Positions 1 to 5,852 of a DNA stretch of 9,787 nucleotides are shown piece by piece. The stretch is from an uncultured Campylobacter sp. (GTDB lineage: Bacteria; Campylobacterota; Campylobacteria; Campylobacterales; Campylobacteraceae). Positions within the stretch are counted from its first letter, which is position 1, and every line of letters begins with the position of its first letter. Both the position numbers and the translations under genes were made by a program. The stretch lies in contig NZ_CALIII010000007.1 of the NCBI RefSeq assembly GCF_938018145.1, positions 1-9,787 of the forward strand, read 5' to 3'. Under the pieces are notes generated by a model. It had not been told where the DNA came from and made no database searches. It worked only from the letters and a program-made list of their open reading frames with translations.

Positions 1-391
1 AGAAGTCGGACTAAGCGTAGACAAGGTAAAACAAGTCATCAAAATCACAAAAGAGCCTATCAGCCTAGAAGCCCCTATCGGCAACGAAGAGGACGGTAAA
101 TTTGGGGATTTCGTCGAGGATAGAAGCTCGCTAAGCCCGATGGATCACATCCTAAAAAACGACCTAAAAGAGCAGATAGACGAGGTCCTAGACCAGCTAA
201 ACGAGCGCGAAAAAGCGGTCATCAGGATGAGATTTGGCTTGCTAGACGACGAGAGCGACCGCACGCTAGAAGAGATCGGCAAAGAGCTAAACGTAACCCG
301 CGAGCGCGTCCGCCAGATCGAAAGCTCTGCGATAAAAAAACTAAAACACCCAAAAGTCGGTAGAAAACTCAAAAACTACATCGAGGGCTAA
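1..391 (+). CDS. rpoD: RNA polymerase primary sigma factor RpoD, C-terminal part (5' end outside window)
   Basis: This is the last 129 codons of the housekeeping sigma factor, which directs RNA polymerase to -10/-35 promoters. The frame is open from base 2 with no start, so the gene begins upstream of the window. Seen directly: an end-of-region-3 block (EPISLEAPIGNEEDGKFGDFVED), then region 4 with LNEREKAVIRMRFGL and the DNA-binding helix-turn-helix LEEIGKELNVTRERVRQIESSAIKKLKHP, which contacts the -35 element. These match the sigma-70 family closely, including the near-invariant TRERVRQIE. The protein ends YIEG, shortly after region 4.2, as RpoD proteins normally do. The stop codon lies inside the terminator hairpin, so the gene is probably last in its transcript. 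I see nothing odd in the reading frame. An alternative sigma factor is unlikely because the region 3 block is of the primary-sigma type. Confidence 0.96.
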   Translation, partial: EVGLSVDKVKQVIKITKEPISLEAPIGNEEDGKFGDFVEDRSSLSPMDHILKNDLKEQIDEVLDQLNEREKAVIRMRFGLLDDESDRTLEEIGKELNVTRERVRQIESSAIKKLKHPKVGRKLKNYIEG

Positions 392-408
392 ATTTAGCCC
401 TCCCTTTT
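383..408 (+). terminator. Intrinsic terminator of rpoD with embedded stop codon
   Basis: GAGGGCTAAATTTAGCCCTC (383-402) is a perfect 20-base palindrome followed by CCTTTT. The RNA can form a stem with GAGGGC/GCCCTC at its base and an A/T-rich tip. The rpoD stop codon TAA (389-391) sits in the left arm. The T-run is short (four T), so efficiency is uncertain. Being a palindrome, it could also act on transcripts from the other strand. Confidence 0.75.
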
Positions 409-467
409 ATAGCCGATCAGAAAATAAAACTAACTACCAAATTTAAAGAAAAATCAAAGGCGCAAAG

Positions 468-1169
468 ATGAGTCATGAGCTCCTGGCCGAGATAAAATTT
501 TGCGGCATAGCTTCTAATATTTTACTGATAGGCGGCTGTATGTCTATTTGGGTTTTGTACGAATTTTGCGGCCATGTTTCGTTATCTGGATTTTTGATCG
601 CCGTATTTTTTATTTGCCTTACTTTTCTTGCATCGATGATTTTTAGGCTTCTTGTTGCTAGACAAATCTCCAAACTCTCCGCAAGCAAACTTTTTACGAG
701 AATTTCCTCTGCACTAGTCACGGCGGCGCTACTAGCGATTTTATGGCTATCTATGGCATTGTATTCGGTAAGTCAAGTCGGATTTGGCGCGGTAGAGTAT
801 GCCGCGGCGCAGATCGGAGGCTCTTTTGTAGATAATGCTTATGCCATAATCGGAGCAGTCGCAAATAATTTTTTAAATATACAAGGCTCGGCCCTTACGA
901 TATTTCTTACCATAGACTCTATTCTAACTATCTACTTTTGGTTTATGCTTGGCGTTGCGTACTATCTGCTCAGCAAAGATACACAGAACAGTGCTTTCTA
1001 CATCTACTCAGGCTTAGCCTTTATGTGCACAGCGCTTCAGTTTATCGATATTTCGCCACTTAAAGGTTCAGTAACTCCGTATGCGCTGCTTACGATAGCG
1101 CTCTTGATCCCGCTTTACGAACTAGCGGCTTGGGTCAGGGTCAAAAATATCATTCCTGCGCAGCCCTAA
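468..1169 (+). CDS. Unrecognised polytopic inner-membrane protein (233 aa)
   Basis: I do not recognise this protein. It is strongly hydrophobic, with about six likely membrane segments near residues 14-33, 39-63, 80-103, 143-167, 177-195 and 203-222. The stretch around 115-137 (VDNAYAIIGAVANNFL) is less certain. The soluble N-terminus is about ten residues (MSHELLAEIK) and the tail is short (VRVKNIIPAQP). There is no cleavable signal, no nucleotide-binding motif and no obvious catalytic cluster. The ATG is preceded by AAAGG about seven bases upstream. The gene stands alone between the rpoD terminator and a roughly 200-base gap before the importer operon, so it is probably its own transcript. 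Its C-terminal third (SGLAFMC...LAAWVRV) loosely resembles that of the 5227-5829 protein (SGYAVLC...LAWSRV), which may mean distant paralogy; this comes from reading by eye. A transport or sensory role cannot be assigned. Confidence 0.8.
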   Translation: MSHELLAEIKFCGIASNILLIGGCMSIWVLYEFCGHVSLSGFLIAVFFICLTFLASMIFRLLVARQISKLSASKLFTRISSALVTAALLAILWLSMALYSVSQVGFGAVEYAAAQIGGSFVDNAYAIIGAVANNFLNIQGSALTIFLTIDSILTIYFWFMLGVAYYLLSKDTQNSAFYIYSGLAFMCTALQFIDISPLKGSVTPYALLTIALLIPLYELAAWVRVKNIIPAQP

Positions 1170-1191
1170 AATTTAAAAACTTCAAATTTTA
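1167..1191 (+). repeat. A/T inverted repeat at the end of the membrane-protein gene, possible weak terminator
   Basis: TAAAATTT (1167-1174) and AAATTTTA (1184-1191) are perfect 8-base complementary arms around a 9-base loop, and the gene's stop codon TAA is part of the left arm. An all-A/T stem is weak as an RNA hairpin and only a short T-run sits in the right arm. Termination here is possible but not strongly supported. Confidence 0.35.
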
Positions 1192-1204
1192 TCACAGCCG
1201 CCAT

Positions 1205-1244
1205 ACTAGCCGTTTTGCTAAATTTTATCGAAAACGGCACTAGT
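1205..1244. repeat. Interrupted inverted repeat between the 468-1169 gene and the importer operon
   Basis: ACTAG plus CCGTTTT (1205-1216) pairs with AAAACGG (1231-1237) and CTAGT (1240-1244), with a two-base bulge (1238-1239) and a 14-base loop. This gives 12 base pairs in all. No T-run follows directly; the nearest is TTTT at 1258. It could be a terminator, an RNA structure in the operon leader if transcription starts upstream, or chance. It does not resemble a cobalamin riboswitch. Confidence 0.4.
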
Positions 1245-1332
1245 GTCGCCCCTCAAATTTTATAATAAATTCATCGCTGTTTTTGTAATATACCATTGTT
1301 TATTTATGAGCTAGAAATGCTTATTTTAAGCC

Positions 1333-1348
1333 TATAAATAAATATAAT
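1333..1348 (+). promoter_or_regulatory. Candidate -10 elements for the FecCD-type importer operon
   Basis: TATAAA (1333-1338) and a consensus TATAAT (1343-1348) lie just upstream of the binding-protein ATG at 1370. A further TATAAT is at 1261-1266. Campylobacter sigma-70 promoters rely mainly on the -10 box with little conserved -35, so an A/T-rich upstream region is expected. TATAAT at 1343 would leave a very short leader of about 15 bases. The 9-base arms TTTATTTAT (1299-1307) and ATAAATAAA (1334-1342) flank the region. I found no convincing Fur box here. Confidence 0.4.
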
Positions 1349-1369
1349 TTAAAAACTTAAGAAAAAAAC

Positions 1370-2403
1370 ATGAGCAAATTTCACTCTTTCGCGCTAGCTC
1401 TTGCGCTGTGCGCGAGTTCGCTTTTCGCAGACCGCGTCGTAACCGATCAGCTAGGCCGCGACGTCACGCTACCGGACGAAGTTAAGCGCATAGTCGTGCT
1501 TCAGCACCAAAGCCTAAACGCGCTCAATGAGCTAAACGCGCTGGATAAGGTCGTCGGCGTGCAGGAGTCGTGGGAGAAGTCGCTCGGCAAAAACTACATC
1601 CGCCTAGCGCCGAGCCTAAAAGATATGCCCACACCTGGCGATTAAAGGTGATCAACTACGAGGCGGTGCTTAAGCTAAAGCCCGACGTCGTGATCGTCAC
1701 GAACTACATCCCGCAAGAATACATCGACAAGATGACGGAGCTCAAAATCCCCGTCGTCGCCGTTAGCTTTCAGCGCAGCGACGCCGCCGATAAGGGCAAG
1801 CTAAATCCGACCTTCAAAGACGACGAGGCGGCCTACACCGAGGGCTTTTACGACGGGATCGAGCTTCTTGGCAAGGTCGCAAACCGCGAGAAAGAGGCCG
1901 CCGAGCTCATAAGCTTCGTCAAAACCTCGCAAGAGCAGCTAAAGGCTAAATTTAGCGACTTCATCGTGGATAAAAGACCTAAAATTTACATGGCAAATCC
2001 TGATCTCACGACCTACGGCAGCGGCAAATACACGGGCATAATGTTTATGCGAGCCGGCGCGCAAAACGTCGCGGCGCAGAGTATCAAGGGATACAAGCAG
2101 GTATCTGCCGAGCAAATTTTAGCGTGGGCGCCGCAGATGATCTTCGTGCAGGATCGCTACCCTCAGGTGCCAGCCGAGCTTAAATCAAACCCGCAGCTTG
2201 CAAATTTAAGCGCGGTCAAAGAAGATAAAATTTACATGATGCCCGAATACGCCAAAGCGTGGGGCTATCCGACTGCCGAAGCCATGGCGCTTGGCGAGTG
2301 GTGGCTAGCGATGAAGCTCTATCCGAAGCACTTTGACGAGGCGGAATTTGACAAAAAAGTAGAGGAATTTTATCAAAAATTCTACCGCACGAGCTATAAA
2401 TGA
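1370..2403 (+). pseudogene. Periplasmic metal-complex-binding protein of a FecCD/BtuCD-type importer, frameshifted
   Basis: The product would capture a chelated metal (ferric siderophore, haem, cobalamin or Ni/Co chelate) in the periplasm and deliver it to the permease encoded next. The first part (1370-1645) encodes a Sec signal peptide (cleavage probably after SSLFA, near residue 20) and the start of a TroA-like helical-backbone binding fold (DQLGRDVTLPDEVKRIVVL, residues about 26-44), ending at MPTPGD-stop. The rest continues in the -1 frame from LKVINYEAVLKLKPDVVIVTNY to the stop at 2401-2403. One extra T near 1642 (GATTTAAAG instead of GATTAAAG) restores a normal 344-residue protein with the expected motif order. 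This is therefore a single-base deletion, real or a sequencing error. There is no lipobox. No slippery heptamer is seen, so programmed frameshifting is unlikely. The stop overlaps the permease start (ATGA). The ribosome binding site is weak (AAGAA). The ligand cannot be told from sequence. Confidence 0.82.
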
Positions 2404-3377
2404 AATTTTCCGCCCTGCTGCTGCTCTGGGTGGTGCTGCTTGCGGTATCGCTTGGCATCGGGCAGTATCCGGTTAGCCTAGAGGAGACGGGCAAAATTTT
2501 ACTCGGCTCCTCTGCTGACGAAACGGCAAAGAGCGTGGTGCTAGATATCCGCATCCCGCGCGCCCTACTTTCGAGCCTTTGCGGCGGGATACTGGCGCTT
2601 AGCGGCCTCGCGCTTCAGGCGGTGTTTAAAAACCCGCTCGTAGGCCCGCACATCGTGGGCGTGAGCACCGCGGCGGCATTCGGCGGAGCGCTTTGCATCA
2701 TGCTAGGTTTTGGTTCCTACTTTATCGTGGGCTTTGCTTTCTTTTTCGGGCTTGCGGCACTTTTTATGCTCTATTTTATCGCCAAATTCGTCTCGCGCAG
2801 CGACGTCTTTTCGCTCATCCTAGCGGGCATCGTCATAAACGGCGTGTTTGCCGCGCTAACGAGCCTCGTGCAGTATCTAGCCGACAACGAAGACGTGCTG
2901 CCAAACATCATCTATTGGCTGCTTGGCAGCTTCGTGCGCGCAGACTACGACAAGCTCGTCATGCTCGCCGCCGTTTCCGCGCCCTGCGTCGCGTCGCTCA
3001 TCGCGATGCGGTGGAGATTTAACCTACTCAGCCTCGAAGACGGCGATCTAAAGGTGCTGGGCGTAAACATCGTGCGGCTGCGCTCGGTCATCCTCGTCAT
3101 CTGCACCCTGCTAGTCGCCGCGCAGGTCAGCGTCAGCGGAAACATCGGCTGGATCGGCCTGGTGGTGCCGCACGTCGCTAGGATGATATTTGGCAGCGAC
3201 CACTTGCGCTCTATGCCCGCTTGCTTCGTCGCGGGAGCCGTTTTTATGCTCGCTATCGACGACGTATCGCGCTCGATCAGCTCTAGCGAAGTGCCGCTTA
3301 GCATCATCTCCGCGCTCATCGGCAGCCCGATATTCGCCATCCTCTTAAAAAGGAGCGCCGATGCGAACAGAAGGTAG
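2400..3377 (+). CDS. FecCD/BtuC-family ABC transporter permease (325 aa)
   Basis: This is the inner-membrane channel subunit of a metal-complex importer; it would dimerise and pair with the ATPase that follows. Family motifs are visible. The N-terminal block RIPRALLSSLCGG starts at residue 51 and runs into LALQAVFKNPLVGPHIVG (70-87). The late block GNIGWIGLVVPHVAR contains P257-H258. The C-terminal EVPLSIISALIGSPIFAILL is also typical. The length is normal for the family (about 320-350) and there are many hydrophobic segments, as expected for a roughly ten-helix fold. The start overlaps the previous stop by four bases (ATGA), so translation would normally be coupled to the binding-protein gene. 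The frameshift there could lower its expression. Its 3' end overlaps the ATPase gene by 17 bases. The relatives I know include H. pylori HP0889 (FecD), but substrate cannot be inferred. The gene is strikingly GC-rich: 40 of 60 bases at 2941-3000. Confidence 0.92.
   Translation: MKFSALLLLWVVLLAVSLGIGQYPVSLEETGKILLGSSADETAKSVVLDIRIPRALLSSLCGGILALSGLALQAVFKNPLVGPHIVGVSTAAAFGGALCIMLGFGSYFIVGFAFFFGLAALFMLYFIAKFVSRSDVFSLILAGIVINGVFAALTSLVQYLADNEDVLPNIIYWLLGSFVRADYDKLVMLAAVSAPCVASLIAMRWRFNLLSLEDGDLKVLGVNIVRLRSVILVICTLLVAAQVSVSGNIGWIGLVVPHVARMIFGSDHLRSMPACFVAGAVFMLAIDDVSRSISSSEVPLSIISALIGSPIFAILLKRSADANRR
3351..3355 (+). promoter_or_regulatory. Ribosome binding site of the importer ATPase, inside the permease gene
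   Basis: AGGAG (3351-3355), within AAAAAGGAG, lies five bases before the ATG at 3361. It supports that start even though the gene then overlaps the permease by 17 bases. It is the strongest ribosome binding site in this operon, so the ATPase can be translated independently of the upstream genes. Confidence 0.7.
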
Positions 3378-4134
3378 TTTGCTATCCATCAAAGACGCGG
3401 GATTTTTCTACGAAGAGGGCAAATTTCTTTTTAGAAATTTAAGCTTTGAGATTGGGCGCGGTCAAATTTTAGCGATTTTAGGGCTAAACGGTCAGGGCAA
3501 AAGCACGCTGATGTCGTGCATGATGGGAATTTTGAGCCTCAAAGAGGGGCGGCTTTTTACGCAGGCGAAATTTGGCTTTTTGCCGCAAAGCTTTAGCGTG
3601 GCGTTTGATTACAGCGTGCAAGACATCGTGGCGATGGGGCGCGTGCGCGATATTTCGCTATTTTCAAAGCCGAGCAAACGCGACGTGCAGATCTGCCTGG
3701 ACGCGCTTGAGAGCCTTGAAATTTTGCACCTAAAAAACAAGCGCTTTAACTCGCTTTCAGTCGGTCAAAAGCAGCTCGTGCTCTTTGCCAGGGCGATCGC
3801 GAGCAAGAGCGAAATTTTATTTTTGGACGAGCCTGCCAGCGCGCTTGATATCAAAAACCAAGACCGCGTGCTAAGCCTCATCGTAAATTTAAAGCAAAAA
3901 AGTAGCGCCGGCATCGTTTTTACCACGCATCAGCCAAACCACGCTCTTGCAGTGGCGGACCGCACGCTCATTTTAAAAGACGATCTTGGCTACGTTTACG
4001 GGCTCAGCGCCGAGGTTTTAAACGAGGAAAATTTAAACGCGCTTTACCGCGTGCGGATGAAAACGGCGGAATTTGACATTGCAGGCGAGCAGATACCCAG
4101 CATCACGCAAATTTTCAGCGCGCAGGTGAAGTAG
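3361..4134 (+). CDS. ATP-binding subunit of FecCD-type metal-complex ABC importer (257 aa)
   Basis: This cytoplasmic ATPase would power the FecCD-type permease encoded just upstream. All nucleotide-binding motifs are readable: Walker A GLNGQGKST (41-49), Q-loop Gln76 (FLPQ), signature LSVGQ (132-136), Walker B ILFLDEP (152-158), D-loop SALD (160-163) and the switch histidine His190 (TTHQ). The signature has Val where many members have Gly, which is tolerated in ABC proteins. The length of 257 residues fits the FecE/BtuD group (about 250-270). The start is fixed by a good AGGAG at 3351-3355. The gene closes the operon; a hairpin terminator starts 20 bases after its stop. H. pylori FecE (HP0888) is a family relative known to me, but I do not assign the symbol because the substrate is unknown. 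The subunit is intact even though the binding-protein gene is broken. Confidence 0.93.
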   Translation: MRTEGSLLSIKDAGFFYEEGKFLFRNLSFEIGRGQILAILGLNGQGKSTLMSCMMGILSLKEGRLFTQAKFGFLPQSFSVAFDYSVQDIVAMGRVRDISLFSKPSKRDVQICLDALESLEILHLKNKRFNSLSVGQKQLVLFARAIASKSEILFLDEPASALDIKNQDRVLSLIVNLKQKSSAGIVFTTHQPNHALAVADRTLILKDDLGYVYGLSAEVLNEENLNALYRVRMKTAEFDIAGEQIPSITQIFSAQVK

Positions 4135-4154
4135 TTTTTGGGTTATTAATCGGC

Positions 4155-4180
4155 AAATTTTGCGCTGTGCGTAAAATTTT
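4155..4180 (+). terminator. Intrinsic terminator of the FecCD-type importer operon
   Basis: AAATTTTGCGC (4155-4165) pairs with GCGTAAAATTT (4169-4179) around a three-base TGT loop. This gives 11 pairs with one G-U wobble; the GC pairs sit at the tip. The right arm ends in TTTT (4177-4180). It starts 20 bases after the ATPase stop, as expected for a terminator. The A/T-rich base could extend termination to both strands. Confidence 0.6.
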
Positions 4181-4320
4181 ATGTACTTTGAAATTTACGA
4201 GTTCGTGAAATTTGCCGATTTTAATTTTATATCGCTGTTTACGCGGTTTGCGAGCTTTGCGACTTCTGCTAGTCCCGTGCTGCCGTTTAAATTTAATACC
4301 GAGAACGCTATTTTATTTAC

Positions 4321-4407
4321 TTGTCGCTTTACTAAATTTACTTTAAATAAATTTAGTATAAAATTAATTTTAAAGATAAATTTGAGTCATCGTAAAGCGG
4401 GCGACAA
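4321..4407 (+). repeat. Nested inverted repeat upstream of the 4436 gene
   Basis: The inner pair is ACTAAATTTA (4331-4340) and TAAATTTAGT (4348-4357), a perfect 10-base inverted repeat with a 7-base loop. The outer pair is TTGTCG-CTTTAC (4321-4332) against GTAAAG (4392-4397) and CGACAA (4402-4407), complementary apart from a four-base bulge. The right inner arm abuts the TATAAAAT box. It could be an operator, a terminator/antiterminator pair or a leader fold; nothing here decides which. Confidence 0.5.
4357..4364 (+). promoter_or_regulatory. Candidate -10 box for the 4436 membrane-protein gene
   Basis: TATAAAAT at 4357-4364 lies about 70 bases upstream of the ATG at 4436, in an A/T-rich stretch typical of Campylobacter sigma-70 promoters. 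No clear -35 is seen. The inverted repeat ending at 4357 touches this box, so a repressor bound there would block it. The assignment rests on position and base match only. Confidence 0.35.
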
Positions 4408-4435
4408 CGAATTTTATAGACCCAAAGGGGCAAAA

Positions 4436-4933
4436 ATGAAGTTATATCTACTCCAAAAAAGCGAGCTTATTTTAGGAACAGTATTTTTTATTTGTAGCCT
4501 TTCTTATCTAGATTTTTATTTGCAATCGGGTATCCTTGGAGGCGGAACTATTCAGTTTGTCTTGTTTTCGTTTCCACTCGCGTTTGTGTTTAATATTTTA
4601 ATGTTAGCCATAAATTTCAAACGAACTCGCGCGATATTTTTTGCTTTGATCGGCGCCTTTATTTTATGCATTTTTAACGGATGGAAAAATATATTCGGGT
4701 CGTCAATCATCGATATCGGCATACTATTTGGCGTTACTATTTTATTTTACGCCGTAGCTGGCTGGAGACAAAACATCGGACTAAAACTGTTTTTTATTTT
4801 ATTTGCGGCTACGATGTATTTTTGGTTTCATAACTTTAAGGTTATCGCTCTAAAAGACAGCCTTGTTTTGGCAGGCTTGCTCGCCAGCTGCGCCACCGCA
4901 CTTTTTACATCGGCTTTTAGCGAAAAACATTAA
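4436..4933 (+). CDS. Unrecognised small polytopic membrane protein (165 aa), AT-rich
   Basis: I do not recognise this protein. From the ATG at 4436, preceded by AAAGGGG about six bases upstream, it encodes 165 mostly hydrophobic residues. There are about six likely membrane segments near 9-29, 37-59, 63-80, 88-107, 112-132 and 139-160. Basic or polar residues between them (NFKRTR, GWRQNIG) look like cytoplasmic loops. There is no signal peptide, ATP-binding motif or conserved metal-ligand cluster. An in-frame ATG at 4181 would add 85 residues, but these read as translated A/T-rich spacer and are rejected. Four 60-base stretches I counted (4561-4800) hold 18-24 G+C each (30-40%), much lower than the importer permease gene. 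This could mean recent acquisition or a poorly constrained gene. It is transcribed in the same direction as both neighbours but is separated from each by about 300 bases. Confidence 0.72.
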   Translation: MKLYLLQKSELILGTVFFICSLSYLDFYLQSGILGGGTIQFVLFSFPLAFVFNILMLAINFKRTRAIFFALIGAFILCIFNGWKNIFGSSIIDIGILFGVTILFYAVAGWRQNIGLKLFFILFAATMYFWFHNFKVIALKDSLVLAGLLASCATALFTSAFSEKH

Positions 4934-5095
4934 ATTTTACCAACAAATAAATATGTAGATAAATCGAAAATTTGACGATAGATTTGCCCTTAAATTTATC
5001 TCAATTTTGACCACCCGCAAATTTGTATTTTTCATACGATCAGCCTTTGACGTATTTTAAAACTCGGTTCAATGTTAGAGCTCCTTAGCTGCAAG

Positions 5096-5122
5096 AATAA
5101 GCTTTGCAACTTTGCTTATTTT
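5096..5122 (+). terminator. Terminator-like hairpin downstream of the 4436 gene
   Basis: AATAAGC (5096-5102) and GCTTATT (5114-5120) are perfect 7-base arms around an 11-base loop. The right arm runs into TTTT (5119-5122), then GTATTTTAT. It lies about 165 bases after the gene's stop, which is far for a terminator, and only two GC pairs hold the stem. A role for the 4436 transcript is plausible but weakly supported. Confidence 0.4.
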
Positions 5123-5163
5123 GTATTTTATACCCCAGACTATCCGCTTGCTTACTTGGTGCA

Positions 5164-5211
5164 AATTTAATAAAAATTTTAAGCTTGTTTGTGTAAAATT
5201 TTTATTAAATT
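5164..5211. repeat. Perfect 18-base A/T inverted repeat just upstream of the 5227 gene
   Basis: The left arm AATTTAATAAAAATTTTA (5164-5181) is exactly complementary to the right arm TAAAATTTTTATTAAATT (5194-5211), with a 12-base loop. Every base of both arms is A or T. It ends four bases before the AAAAGG ribosome binding site of the next gene. A -10-like TAAAAT (5194-5199) is the start of the right arm. It may be an operator, a leader hairpin or an upstream terminator. Confidence 0.75.
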
Positions 5212-5226
5212 AATAAAAGGTAAAAT

Positions 5227-5829
5227 ATGCAAGAAAACTTTATAAGACGCATAAGCACGGCAAGGGCGCTCGGTATGACGTCGGGGATTTTGGTTATTTT
5301 AAATTTACTCTCGCAAGAGATGGTTTTACCTAAAAGCCTCTTTGATATCGCAACGAGCGCGCGCGTAGCGATGTTGTTCGTCTCCGTCATCTGCCTTTAC
5401 GGCGCGATATCAAAGGTAAACAGACTCGCAGGCGGAGGAGTGTTTAAGCTTTACCGCTTTTTTATCGCAGTCTGCAGCGCGATGATTTTGCTAAGTTTTA
5501 GCACTAACTACGCTCCCGCTAGCACGCACAAGGTCCTATTTTTCGTCATTTGCGGCACGGCGGTGCTTGCGTTTTTGCTTTGGATAAAGATAAATTTAAA
5601 ACTCGGCGCCGTCACGCAAAACGCCCTATTTTCAGGCTACGCAGTGCTTTGCGTGATCGGCACTTTTATCGCTGCGGCGCTAAAGCTTTTACTAACCAAA
5701 GCCCTGCGCGACCCCTACCCTATCGAGCTTGCGGTGCTTGGTATCTACCTGGCGCTAGGATTTATCTATGTGCTTGCCTGGTCGAGAGTGGATTACGTCG
5801 AAAATCGCAACCCAGAAAGCCAAATTTAA
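5227..5829 (+). CDS. Unrecognised polytopic membrane protein (200 aa)
   Basis: I do not recognise this protein. A good AAAAGG (5215-5220) six bases before the ATG fixes the start. The 200 residues contain about six hydrophobic segments near 15-32, 47-65, 76-95, 102-125, 134-158 and 168-187. A basic N-terminus (QENFIRRISTARA) and a charged tail (SRVDYVENRNPESQI) are probably cytoplasmic. There is no cleavable signal, nucleotide-binding motif or catalytic signature. The order ISK-x(n)-F-x-x-hydrophobic in the middle and SGYAVLC...LAWSRV at the end loosely echo the 468-1169 protein, so the two may belong to one small family. The gene converges on the fbp operon: its stop (5827-5829) is 23 bases from the end of fbpC on the other strand, with no clear shared terminator. 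Base composition is moderate, higher in G+C than the 4436 gene. Confidence 0.8.
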   Translation: MQENFIRRISTARALGMTSGILVILNLLSQEMVLPKSLFDIATSARVAMLFVSVICLYGAISKVNRLAGGGVFKLYRFFIAVCSAMILLSFSTNYAPASTHKVLFFVICGTAVLAFLLWIKINLKLGAVTQNALFSGYAVLCVIGTFIAAALKLLLTKALRDPYPIELAVLGIYLALGFIYVLAWSRVDYVENRNPESQI

Positions 5830-5852
5830 AATTTGATTGTTTCTCGCCAAAT

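Larger units (their letters stand above)
4135..4435. other. 301-base non-coding spacer rich in AAATTT and inverted repeats
   Basis: This spacer holds the operon terminator (4155-4180), a nested inverted repeat (4321-4407) and a candidate -10 box at 4357-4364. A reading frame is open across it in phase with the next gene from an ATG at 4181. Its translation is a poor mix of F/K/N/T/L with no good ribosome binding site, so I read it as non-coding. AAATTT or near variants recur roughly every 30-40 bases. Confidence 0.6.
4934..5226. other. 293-base AT-rich spacer between two membrane-protein genes
   Basis: No credible open frame, tRNA or riboswitch is visible. The spacer contains a terminator-like hairpin (5096-5122) in its middle and a long A/T inverted repeat (5164-5211) at its right end. 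The stretch 4934-5095 shows no structure I can name beyond scattered AAATTT. Confidence 0.5.

Noticed and set aside
1170..1369. Cobalamin or other riboswitch upstream of the FecCD-type operon.
   Set aside because: No B12-box-like GCCACTG or other recognisable conserved core was found, only A/T-rich sequence and one interrupted inverted repeat.
1634..1650. Programmed -1 frameshift in the binding-protein gene.
   Set aside because: No X-XXY-YYZ slippery heptamer is present, and the codons around GGC-GAT-TAA would not re-pair after slipping. A deletion or sequencing error is simpler.
1570..2403. A separate gene starting at the GTG at 1570 in the second frame of the binding-protein locus.
   Set aside because: Residues before 1642 in this frame have no family similarity and no signal peptide. 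The homology begins exactly where the first frame stops, so this is the tail of one broken gene.
4181..4435. N-terminal extension of the 4436 gene from an in-frame ATG at 4181 (250 residues in total).
   Set aside because: The extension is a low-quality translation of AAATTT-rich spacer. It covers two inverted repeats and the probable promoter, and starts directly after the operon terminator without a ribosome binding site. AAAGGGG before 4436 gives a better start.
5066..5115. tRNA-like string (GTTAGAGCTCC, GCTGCAAG).
   Set aside because: It has no acceptor stem, no T-arm GGTTCGA in the correct place and no closed cloverleaf. The resemblance is partial and probably chance.
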